This document shows positions 36,607 to 44,330 of a stretch of 64,000 bases of DNA, in pieces (within the stretch, counting starts at the first letter, position 1; each line of letters opens with the position of its first letter). Source of the stretch: Lujinxingia litoralis (GTDB lineage: Bacteria > Myxococcota_A > Bradymonadia > Bradymonadales > Bradymonadaceae); NCBI RefSeq assembly GCF_003260125.1, contig NZ_QHKO01000009.1, forward strand, positions 98,176-162,175, in the 5' to 3' direction. The notes beneath the pieces were generated by a model. That model saw nothing but the letters and a program-made list of their open reading frames with translations, did no database searches and was not told the DNA's origin. A program made the translations under genes and the position numbers.

Positions 36607-36935
36607 CCCGCATACCTGCTAGAGATGGTCCTTCTCTCGGTCGGAAACCTCCGAAACCTCCCGGTCGGAAACCTCCGAAACCTCCCGGTCGAACCTCCCG
36701 GTCGGAAACCTCCAAGAGCACAGTAAACTCGCGTTTACCCGCATACCTGCTGGAGATGGTCCTTCTCTCGGTCGGAAACCTCGTAACCTCGGAAACCTCT
36801 GGGAAACCTCCCGGTCGGAAACCTCCAAGAGCACAGTAAACTCGCGTTTACCCGCATACATGCTGGAGATGGTCCTTCTCTCGGGTCGGAAACCTCCCGG
36901 TCGGAAACCTCCCGGTCCGGAAACCTCCCGGTCGG
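36607..36935 (+). repeat. Array of three dispersed-repeat copies with a minisatellite (locus C)
   Basis: Copies run CCCGCATACCTGCT...GGTCCTTCTCTCGGTCGG at about 36607-36644, 36738-36775 and 36851-36889. Each is preceded by AGCACAGTAAACTCGCGTTTA and followed by several copies of CGGTCGGAAACCTCC in variable number. The larger unit is about 113-131 bases. Orientation is opposite to locus B across the transposase gene. The plus-strand frame from 36493 (starting MSPDEGDEYCLEYYRRLE) runs into the array and is not supported as a gene. Confidence 0.88.
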
Positions 36936-36997
36936 CGCACCACCACCCCCTGGCTGCGGTCATTCCACACTCCAGCGGTGCCGCCTCTCCCCCTCCA

Positions 36998-37045
36998 TAA
37001 AAAAAGCCCGCTGCGGCCCCGCTCAATCGTCGGGCCACAGCGGGC
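36998..37045 (-). terminator. Terminator for the serpin gene
   Basis: Arms GCCCGCTG and CAGCGGGC with further pairing inside (GGCCC/GGGCC); on the minus strand TTTTTTTATGG follows. It lies about 60 bases past the serpin stop. Confidence 0.8.
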
Positions 37046-37103
37046 GATTCATACCTTTAACCCTTGCTGAAGAAGACGGGGTGAAGGCAGCGCTATAAAC
37101 ACA

Positions 37104-38462
37104 TCAGCTCGGATCGAGCATCCGCCCCATAAAGAGGATCGTCGAGGTGCCGTGGTCGTAGACCGCGTAGTAGAAGGGGCGATCAAAGCGCACGCTGGGC
37201 GGGTTCTCCGGAATTGAGGAATCCGTGCCCGCCATGATCACCGCGGTGGCCGCAGCCGCCTCGGTGCCTTCCTCGTCGACGCTCACAAAGCTCTTGTGCA
37301 GAATCTCCGAGATGGAGAGCGAGCTCCCCGGGATGCAGGGCTCCGAGCCGTTGATGCCACCAAAATCCGCCTCGCAGAATTCGAAGGCATCCTCCATTCC
37401 CAGCTCCTTCAAGGGACCGACCAGAGAGTAGTCGCCCTCACTCTCAAAGCGCGGCAGGAAGACCTCGCCATCCCGTGTGCCTCGCACAGCTGCTGCCATC
37501 GCATCGAAGTCTTCGCGGGCCATCGCCTGCTCCCACGCCTCGAAATCGGCGCTGGCATCAGCGGGCATCCACAGAATCATCGACGCCTCATCGCCCACGT
37601 AGGGAAGCGAGGCCGCCACCGTGCTCTCGTCTTCGTAAAACCCGAACTCCGCCGCCTGCTTCATCATGGGCACGTTGACCTGACTTTCGTCGAGCAACGT
37701 GAACGCTGCGTCTTCGGTCAGATCTTCGTTAAACGCGTTCAACCAACTGCCATAGAAATAAATCGCGTTGACCAGCACCAGGCGAGTCTCTGCGCTGAGC
37801 GCCACGTCGGACAAAAGGTCTTTGATACGTTCGTTGGTCTGATCTTCAACCCACTGATTGATCTCCCGACGAATGGCTTCCGTGGCGCCCGCGAAGTCCA
37901 CAAGCCGCATCTCCGCGCCGTAATGAAGCGCAAGCAGATCGAGGAAGTCCGACTCAAAACTAAAGCCCTGCTGCCCCCAGGTCTGATTGACCACGTTGAG
38001 CACCAGGGGCTCCCCGCCGCTCTCCTCGGAGGGCTCGTACTCCGAGCGGCTGGCCAGCTCCTGGTCGAGCAGGTTGAACGCCGGGTGCAGATCCTCATCC
38101 GGGAGCGTAAAGCGCAGCACCTCAGCCATCTCCGCCTTCGTGTTGGCTTCGGCTCCCCCGTAGGTCATTGCCAGCGCCAGCGAAATGGAGTGCGGCGAGA
38201 CAAAAATGTTCTCACCGGCCTCCGCCTCCTCACGCAGCTGCACGAAGAGGTTGAACGCGAAGTCACGGTTGTCGGCAGCGAGCTGCTCCTGAACCGATAC
38301 GTCGACCTCCGGAGCCATGATGCGGCTGAGCTCGCTGCGTACCACATCACCCGGCCCCTCCGGCTCGGGGCTGGTGTTGGGTTGCTCGTCGAGTTGGGAG
38401 CAGGCCGCAAGACTTATGGCCAGCCCGGCGGTCAACAGGTTGCGAGAGAGAGATCGAATCAT
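37104..38462 (-). CDS. Serpin (serine protease inhibitor) lipoprotein
   Basis: A 452-residue protein with a lipobox SLAAC (Cys21), an Asp/Glu/Pro linker and then a complete serpin fold of about 370 residues. Seen: NIFVSPHSISLALAMTYGGA, LVLVNAIYFYGSW, and the ending RPFYYAVYDHGTSTILFMGRMLDP. The hinge of the reactive loop, EEGTEAAAAT (397-406), fits the rule for inhibitory serpins (Gly at P15, Thr at P14, small residues P12-P9). By count P1 would be Thr413 followed by Asp, which would not fit trypsin-like targets. Bacterial serpins are uncommon; this one would protect the envelope from proteases. Alone in its transcript. Confidence 0.93.
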   Translation of the reverse strand: MIRSLSRNLLTAGLAISLAACSQLDEQPNTSPEPEGPGDVVRSELSRIMAPEVDVSVQEQLAADNRDFAFNLFVQLREEAEAGENIFVSPHSISLALAMTYGGAEANTKAEMAEVLRFTLPDEDLHPAFNLLDQELASRSEYEPSEESGGEPLVLNVVNQTWGQQGFSFESDFLDLLALHYGAEMRLVDFAGATEAIRREINQWVEDQTNERIKDLLSDVALSAETRLVLVNAIYFYGSWLNAFNEDLTEDAAFTLLDESQVNVPMMKQAAEFGFYEDESTVAASLPYVGDEASMILWMPADASADFEAWEQAMAREDFDAMAAAVRGTRDGEVFLPRFESEGDYSLVGPLKELGMEDAFEFCEADFGGINGSEPCIPGSSLSISEILHKSFVSVDEEGTEAAAATAVIMAGTDSSIPENPPSVRFDRPFYYAVYDHGTSTILFMGRMLDPS

Positions 38463-38542
38463 ACGAGGTCCTCATCGTTGGGGCGCATCAGTCGCGCATT
38501 CAGGTGTACGTTCTCTCACCCAGCACCCCCCGTGCCAGAGTA

Positions 38543-38576
38543 AAAAGAGCGCCCGAAAGGGCGCCTTTTTAATTTA
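38543..38576 (-). terminator. Bidirectional terminator after the beta-helix lipoprotein gene
   Basis: Stem GCGCCC / GGGCGC with a GAAA loop (38549-38564), flanked by AAAAAG on one side and CTTTTT on the other, so it can end transcripts in both directions. It lies between the start of the serpin gene and the end of the gene at 38659. Confidence 0.75.
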
Positions 38577-38658
38577 ATTTCAGCAAACTTTAAGCTCCCT
38601 ACGATCAAAAACCCTGGTTCCACGCAGAGACGGCCTCAAATTTCTGAGACTTTCTTCG

Positions 38659-41043
38659 TCAGAACGTCATGTTTTTACGAGAATCGATCACCACCTCCCG
38701 CACCTCCTCGCCAACCTGAACGCGGTGCGGGGTGTGCGCGATCTTTTGATGATCGCGCACCTGCCCCACCGCCCCGCCGGCGCCCTCCTCCCACTCCGCC
38801 GGACGGATCGTCATCTGCATCAAGGGCACCTCCAGCAGGCCTGCCTCATCGAGTTGGCCCTCAAAGACACGCTCCCCGTCGACATCGTCGATCTGCACGG
38901 GCGCACCGGCCTCCCCCTCCAACCTCAGCGTGTAGGCCACGCTGTAATAGCTTCGCTTGCTGGTCCGACGCCACCATACATCATCGACGGCCGCGCCCCC
39001 TTCAAAGACCGGGTCGATGAGCAGATGATCATAGCTCTCATAGCCCCCGTCGAAGATGAAGGTCGCAAAGTCCGGGTGGTCTCCCACCTTCTCAAAACGC
39101 GGGTTGATGAAGGTATGGCGGTTGCCCCGGCCGTACGAATCCCCAAAACGCACCAGCGCCACATTCGAGCGCAGGTGGTTGTCGATGTAGTACGTCGGCT
39201 CATGAGCGGGCCGGGTATCATGCACGCCCTGCGTAACAACCGGAGCGGCATCAAGCGTGACCTCATCCACCGCGCGGATGTCGATGAGGTTCCCGTCGCA
39301 ATGCGTCTCGGTGATGGTGGCGTCGCTAAACAGCTCGGTGCCCCGCATGATCCCTCCGCCCCGCGCGCGCCCCACAATCACGTTGTCGCGATAGGCCAGA
39401 TTATGGCGCACCTGCCCGCCGCCTCCGTAGTTGGTGATGCGAAAGCCGTTGAGCGAGTCCATATCGCCCCAGCTCTCAAAGTAGCGACGGCTCTCGGTGC
39501 TCACGCCCTCCATCTGCACCAGGTTCTGAGCCACCTCCAGATCCAGATGCGCCCAGCTCACGGCGATGGAGTGGTAGCCGCTCATAAACACCTTGTTGCG
39601 CAGCACCTCCCCGGCCACCGTATCGGGCGCCGAGTGCGGCTGAATGGCAAAGGAGTTGGTCGACCAGCTGTCGACGTAGATCTCGTTGTCGGTGATGGTA
39701 TTGGCCTGGCGAAGCCCGTTCTGACGGGTGCGCAGCACCAGGTTATGGTGGAGCGCGTAGGCGTTAGGCCGGGCGTGGTTCGCGTTGGTGTCCGTGATCT
39801 GCAGCGGGCGCCCTCCGCCGGAGCCGTGACGGTTGGTGATCACGTAGCCCCGATCTTTAAGGCGGTTGTGATGAACCTCCACCTCACTCTCGGGATAGCG
39901 AAGATGAACGGCGTGAATCTGGGCGGCCTGGTAGGCGATCTCCAGCCCGGCAAGCTCCACATCGCTCACCCCGGAGAGGTAGACGGCATGAAGCCCCCCG
40001 CTGGATGAAGCGCCGGAGTTGCCCACACCGCCCTCGATGATGCGCCCGTTGAACACGCGCACCCCGCTGACCTCGTTGCTGCGCACCCACACGCCGCTTG
40101 CCGCCTGGTCGGCATGCCCGGCGTCGGTGGCATCAATGCTCCCCTGACCGTAGGTGATCGTGTGGCCATTGAGATCGAGCGTGATGTCGCTGGCCGCGAT
40201 CTGCACCACCGCGCTCTGCGCTCCGCTCAAATCTTCGGTAAGCAGGTAGGTCGCCCCACTCTGTTCGAGACGATAAGGCGGCCCCTCCAGGTTGCCCGGA
40301 AGCTCAATCAGCTCGCCGGCTGGCGCCGGATCGGCCGTCTGAAGTTCATGCACCACCGAGGCGATCGTCTCGCCGGCGACATCGCGGCCCACCCAGCGAA
40401 CATAGATGGTCGTGTCGGCCGGCAGCTCCCGAAGATGGTGCATCTGCAAAAAGGTCGGTCGCTCCGAAGGCTCGGTACGCTCATCCAGCGCATCGGCCGA
40501 GGTGCCCCACTCCACCCAGCCGATGACAGGACGGGTGGTCTCAAAGGCGATGGTCGCCGAGTTTCGCGAGGCGTAATGCCAGGCGCCACCCGCCACAAAG
40601 TTCACCGCATCGCCCGTGCTCGCTTCGAGCAGTGGCTGGTTGAACGGACCAAAATGCGTGAGCGCGAACTCGTTAAACACCTCATAGAAAGCGTCCGGAT
40701 CGAAGCCATCGGCCAGGGTGTCTTTATCGAGCGCCTGGTACGCCCGGCGCGCCGCGTCGCGCCGGGCGTCATCGATCGCCAGCGGCGCCTCCGACCACAC
40801 CTCGGCCACAAGCCCACCGGGGCGCTGCGGGTCGTCGCCGCTAGCGTCAACGTCTCCCCCATCACTGTTGGCGTCACGCTCACCACCATCCATCACACCG
40901 TCATCCGGCGCTTCTGAGACATCCTCCTCGACGCCGACATCTCCCGTGCCCCGGCGTGCCTCATCGGTGCTCTCGCTTCCACACCCGCTCACCAGAGACG
41001 CCAGCACCACCACCCTCACCGCACATCGTATCCACGCACGCAT
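38659..41043 (-). CDS. Lipoprotein with right-handed beta-helix
   Basis: A 794-residue exported lipoprotein. Cys21 ends the signal (SLVSGC), followed by an Asp-rich linker. Residues about 145-230 look like a fibronectin-type or phosphatase-N-terminal beta domain (TTRPVIGWVEWGTSADA). Residues about 270-640 are a parallel beta-helix of the type found in polysaccharide-active or adhesive proteins, with turns such as GVWVRSNEVSGVRVFNGRIIEGG, AVYLSGVSDVELAGLEI and EVEVHHNRLKDRG. No catalytic acid cluster is evident. Surface binding or glycan processing is inferred. The start at 41043 is the ATG before the basic MRAWIRCAVR; the serpin gene lies downstream on the same strand. Confidence 0.85.
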   Translation of the reverse strand: MRAWIRCAVRVVVLASLVSGCGSESTDEARRGTGDVGVEEDVSEAPDDGVMDGGERDANSDGGDVDASGDDPQRPGGLVAEVWSEAPLAIDDARRDAARRAYQALDKDTLADGFDPDAFYEVFNEFALTHFGPFNQPLLEASTGDAVNFVAGGAWHYASRNSATIAFETTRPVIGWVEWGTSADALDERTEPSERPTFLQMHHLRELPADTTIYVRWVGRDVAGETIASVVHELQTADPAPAGELIELPGNLEGPPYRLEQSGATYLLTEDLSGAQSAVVQIAASDITLDLNGHTITYGQGSIDATDAGHADQAASGVWVRSNEVSGVRVFNGRIIEGGVGNSGASSSGGLHAVYLSGVSDVELAGLEIAYQAAQIHAVHLRYPESEVEVHHNRLKDRGYVITNRHGSGGGRPLQITDTNANHARPNAYALHHNLVLRTRQNGLRQANTITDNEIYVDSWSTNSFAIQPHSAPDTVAGEVLRNKVFMSGYHSIAVSWAHLDLEVAQNLVQMEGVSTESRRYFESWGDMDSLNGFRITNYGGGGQVRHNLAYRDNVIVGRARGGGIMRGTELFSDATITETHCDGNLIDIRAVDEVTLDAAPVVTQGVHDTRPAHEPTYYIDNHLRSNVALVRFGDSYGRGNRHTFINPRFEKVGDHPDFATFIFDGGYESYDHLLIDPVFEGGAAVDDVWWRRTSKRSYYSVAYTLRLEGEAGAPVQIDDVDGERVFEGQLDEAGLLEVPLMQMTIRPAEWEEGAGGAVGQVRDHQKIAHTPHRVQVGEEVREVVIDSRKNMTF

Positions 41044-41170
41044 GCCTCCTCCTCCACATCACCCAACATCCCCGTTCACAAGGTCTTGAACTGCCCTGAT
41101 GGTAGAGTGGAAGCACTCCCCCTCCAAGGCGATGATTGCAACACTTCGTGTCGCGATTCCCCGCACGCTG

Positions 41171-41445
41171 CAACGACTTCGACCGCCCCACGGTCACCTC
41201 CAGATTCGTTCACAACCCCTTGAACATGTTTCAACCTGGCACTCATGTTCACGCTCCACGTACGACCACACATGTCTCGACCGACCGCATGCCACAACAA
41301 CTTCAGCTGACCCACGGTCATGTTCATCGATGTTCAAGCATTCTTGAACAACACCAATTCATAAGCACCAACATGCCCCTACGGCCCTGTGTGCGCACCA
41401 CGCCTCGTGGCGATGGACCGCACCAGGCAACGACTTCATCCATCC
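41171..41445. repeat. Degenerate tandem repeat with TGACCCACGGTCA dyad
   Basis: Three diverged units about 128 bases apart share CAACGACTTC followed by a CCCACGGTCA-like stretch (near 41171, 41297 and 41428). The middle one contains TGACCCACGGTCA (41308-41320), the same 13-mer as the array at 50.3 kb. A perfect dyad GTTCAAG-CATT-CTTGAAC lies at 41332-41349, with further TTGAAC motifs nearby (41090, 41220). The gap 41044-41683 holds no supported gene apart from a doubtful 59-residue frame at 41471 (start MRLICNGCNKEFETCG). Confidence 0.55.
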
Positions 41446-41683
41446 CTCGGACCTTCAACGACCGAGCTCCATGCGCCTGATTTGCAACGGTTGTAACAAA
41501 GAGTTTGAGACCTGCGGCGCATCGCCTCACTCCCGATCTGCCGGCCCGGCGAGGTCGTTCACGCTCCGCGCTACGCCCACATTCTTTCGTTGGTTCTCCG
41601 GGCCACGTTTGACCGCCTTGTCTAAAACCTTCATGGTGCGCCCAGGTTAGACTTCCTTTCCTTCCCACCCCCGAACCCATCCT

Positions 41684-41848
41684 TTGAGCACTTCCCGCTC
41701 GACCGATCTTGACGCGCCCGACACCGCGTCCTTCGCCACCCTCCCCATCGAAGCGCACTGGCTGGAGACCCTCGACCAGCTCGGGTACCGGCAGATGACC
41801 GCGATCCAGGCGGCCACCCTTCCGCTGACCCTGCGCGGTCAAGATGTG
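41684..41848 (+). pseudogene. dbpA: N-terminal fragment of a DbpA-type DEAD-box RNA helicase
   Basis: The frame beginning at the TTG codon reads FATLPIEAHWLETLDQLG then YRQMTAIQAATLPLTL and RGQDV, which is the opening and Q motif of DbpA-like helicases. Homology stops at Val55, just before the expected Walker A. From 41849 the sequence is GATATGGTCCTTCTCTCGG, the inner end of the dispersed repeat as found at locus C. No further helicase motif follows; the next gene is a convergent transporter. So this is a truncated gene, broken at a repeat. Confidence 0.8.
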
Positions 41849-41900
41849 GATATGGTCCTTCTCTCGGCAACCTCCCCCACTCGGCAACCTCCCTCACCGA
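41846..41900 (+). repeat. Partial dispersed-repeat copy (locus D)
   Basis: ATGGTCCTTCTCTCGG followed by two imperfect copies of CTCGGCAACCTCCC, matching the half of the repeat and minisatellite seen at 36.6-36.9 kb. The CCGCAT half is absent; in its place is the DbpA fragment. Confidence 0.7.
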
Positions 41901-41920
41901 GCTCCCCCCGGAACAGCCAC

Positions 41921-41941
41921 GCTCCCCCAAAACCGGGGAGC
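41921..41941 (-). terminator. Hairpin downstream of the BCCT gene
   Basis: Arms GCTCCCC and GGGGAGC with a 7-base loop, 23 bases past the transporter stop; no T run follows, so termination is uncertain. Confidence 0.35.
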
Positions 41942-41963
41942 GCGGCACCCTACCCGGCGACAC

Positions 41964-43940
41964 TCACCGGTGTTCCGGAGCGCTCACATAGAGCGACGTC
42001 TTCGGGGACTGGACCTGCGCCTGATAGCGTTCAAACTGAATCAACACATCGGCAATGATCTGTGCCTTCGACATCCCCATGACATCGTAGCCCTGACTGC
42101 CGTCGCTGAAGAAGGTTCGCGCTTCGTGCAGCAACTCGCCCTGCACCAGGGTGTCGACCGTGAAGGAGGGGAGGCGCCGGCTGGAGTGCTGAACGCCGTA
42201 GATAAAGTCGCGAATCTCATGGGCCGGGACGATCAGGCGAACCCCCGGCTCCTCGTCATCGGCGACAAAGCGGGCAGCGTATCCCTGACTCATAAACTCG
42301 TCGGCCAGCTCCCGCAGGGCGACGACAACGGTGTCATAGATATAGCCATCGACCTCTTTGGGGGTCGGCGTCGACAGGAGCCTGCTGAGACGGCGCTGCC
42401 AGGTGAGCCCCACCCCGGGAGTCGCCAGGGGGATGTTGCGGGTGCTCTTTTCGCTCGCCAGATCCGCGCTCATGCCTCGGTAGAGCCCCCAGCACAGCAG
42501 GATCATCACAATGGCAAAGGGCAAGGCCCCGGCGATCGTTGCGGCCTGCAGCGCGGCGAGCCCCCCGGTGTAGAGCAAGATCGCAGCGATGAGCCCGGCT
42601 AAGGCACACCAAAAGATCCGCTGCCCCTTCCAGGTGTTCGTTTCTCCGCCGGCGGCGATCGTATCGACGACCAGCGCTCCGGAGTCCGAGGAGGTCACGA
42701 AGAAGACGACGATCAGCGCCACCGCAAGGGTCGCCGTAACCGTGGAAAAGGGCAGGTATTCAAAGAACCGAAACAACCCCACGGAGACGTCTTCCAGCAC
42801 CGCCCGGGAGAGCGCTCCCTGCGCTTCTGTACGATCGATGAGGATGGCGGAATTGCCAAAGACGGTCATCCACAGAAACGTGAATCCTGCCGGAATGAAG
42901 AGAATCGCAAACACGAATTCGCGAACCGTGCGCCCCCGGGACACCCGCGCCAAAAACATCCCGACAAAGGGAGACCAGGAAATCCACCAGGCCCAGTAAA
43001 AAAGCGTCCAGGAGTTGATCCACTTCCGGGGTTCATACGCATAGATATTGAGCGATTTGCGCAAAAACTGATCGAGATAAATGCCCAGATTCTGCACAAA
43101 GGCATTCATCAGATGAGACGTGGGCCCCAGGGTAAGCACAAAGATCATCAGGCTCACGGCCAGGATCAGGTTGAGCTCACTTAACCGGCGCACTCCCCGA
43201 CCGAGACCGGTGACCACCGATAGCGTGGCCACCGCTGTGATCGAGGCGATCAGGGCGACCTGGACAAAAATGGATACGGGTATCCCGACCAGCACATGGA
43301 GGCCCGAGTTGATCTGGAGAACGCCAAATCCCAGGGAGGTCGCGATGCCAAAGAGGGTGCCCACAATCGCAAAAATATCGACCAGATTGCCGATAGCCCC
43401 CTCGATGCGCTCTTTAAAGATCGGATAGAGCCCGGAGCGAATGGTCAGCGGGAGATTGTAGCGATAGCTAAAGTAGCCCAGCGAGAGACCGACCACCGCA
43501 TAGATGGCCCAGGCGTGGATCCCCCAATGAACGAACGTGGCGGTCATCGCTTCCCGCTGCGCGGCCACCGAAAAAGGAGCAGCCTCGGGAGGTAAGGCAA
43601 AGTGGGTAAGCGGTTCGCCGACAGCAAAAAACATCAGCCCAATGCCCATCCCGGCGGCAAAGAGCATGGCCACCCAGGACAGAAAAGGAAAATCGGGCAC
43701 GCTATCGTCAGGCCCCAACTTTATCTTACCAAAACGACTCAGCCCCAGGTGGAGTACAAACACCAAAAAGAACGTGACGGAAAGGATATAAAACCAGCCA
43801 AAGCGGCTCAGGATTTCGGATTGAATGACGTTAAAGGTTCGCTCCGCTGCTTCTGGAGCGACCACACCAATGAGAAGGAACATTGCGATGAGTGCCAGGG
43901 AACCTATCGAGACCGGGCGGTTGAGGGTCAGTTTGCTCAT
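41964..43940 (-). CDS. BCCT-family betaine/choline/carnitine transporter
   Basis: A secondary transporter for trimethylammonium compounds, used for osmoprotection. From the ATG at 43940 it has 658 residues; an upstream in-frame ATG at 43997 would add 19 residues without clear support. Twelve membrane segments are visible. Family signatures: AGMGIGLMFFAVGEP, and the aromatic box WTLFYWAWWISWSPFVGMFLARVSRGRT, where substrate binds. A cytoplasmic tail of about 140 residues follows the last segment (LSRLLSTPTPKEVDGYIYDTV), as in BetT-type transporters where it senses osmotic state. Which substrate is used cannot be told. The gene stands alone. Confidence 0.93.
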   Translation of the reverse strand: MSKLTLNRPVSIGSLALIAMFLLIGVVAPEAAERTFNVIQSEILSRFGWFYILSVTFFLVFVLHLGLSRFGKIKLGPDDSVPDFPFLSWVAMLFAAGMGIGLMFFAVGEPLTHFALPPEAAPFSVAAQREAMTATFVHWGIHAWAIYAVVGLSLGYFSYRYNLPLTIRSGLYPIFKERIEGAIGNLVDIFAIVGTLFGIATSLGFGVLQINSGLHVLVGIPVSIFVQVALIASITAVATLSVVTGLGRGVRRLSELNLILAVSLMIFVLTLGPTSHLMNAFVQNLGIYLDQFLRKSLNIYAYEPRKWINSWTLFYWAWWISWSPFVGMFLARVSRGRTVREFVFAILFIPAGFTFLWMTVFGNSAILIDRTEAQGALSRAVLEDVSVGLFRFFEYLPFSTVTATLAVALIVVFFVTSSDSGALVVDTIAAGGETNTWKGQRIFWCALAGLIAAILLYTGGLAALQAATIAGALPFAIVMILLCWGLYRGMSADLASEKSTRNIPLATPGVGLTWQRRLSRLLSTPTPKEVDGYIYDTVVVALRELADEFMSQGYAARFVADDEEPGVRLIVPAHEIRDFIYGVQHSSRRLPSFTVDTLVQGELLHEARTFFSDGSQGYDVMGMSKAQIIADVLIQFERYQAQVQSPKTSLYVSAPEHR

Positions 43941-44330
43941 AACGACTTTGTTACTCCGAAAAGAAAACGCCAACGCAGGGGCCAGGTCACTGTTCACGCG
44001 GGTGTGCCGAGACGACGAAGCCTCGCCGGGATGTTCTCGTAAGTCCCTTCGTCCACGTCGTCAGGCTCGCCCGCACCGAGCCCCGAGGCCCAAAACCTAA
44101 GGGAGATAGGGGATTTATCCCAGAAGCAATGTCCGCAGCGGCGAGCCCGGACCCTCCAGCCCCAGAAACCGGGCGGACAGTTTGTCTGGAGCGGCCTTCC
44201 TCCCCCATCGATCCCCGCTTGCAGGTCAGAATGGGGCCCTCTACGCTCGCCATCCCTTCCCATATCACCGGCCTCCTGCCGGACCCGGGGCTTCTAATTT
44301 CGGCGCCAACTCAATCGGCGGATCTGACGT
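43941..44330. other. Intergenic stretch, nothing recognised
   Basis: The 390 bases between the divergent BCCT and lipoprotein genes should contain both promoters, but I see no convincing box pair, dyad or RNA. Open frames here are short and have the composition of non-coding DNA. Confidence 0.5.

Noticed and set aside
36493..36726. Plus-strand gene starting MSPDEGDEYCLEYY next to the transposase
   Set aside because: It runs directly into the repeat array, lacks any recognisable family and overlaps the region where the transposase promoter should be.
34525..37103. Classical insertion sequence around the Y1 transposase
   Set aside because: No target duplication or defined ends, and the flanking repeats also occur far from the gene, so an IS200-type unit is not supported.
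41471..41650. Gene starting MRLICNGCNKEFETCG
   Set aside because: Only the first 16 residues look protein-like; the rest has random composition, and the flanks are repeats. Kept only as a remark.
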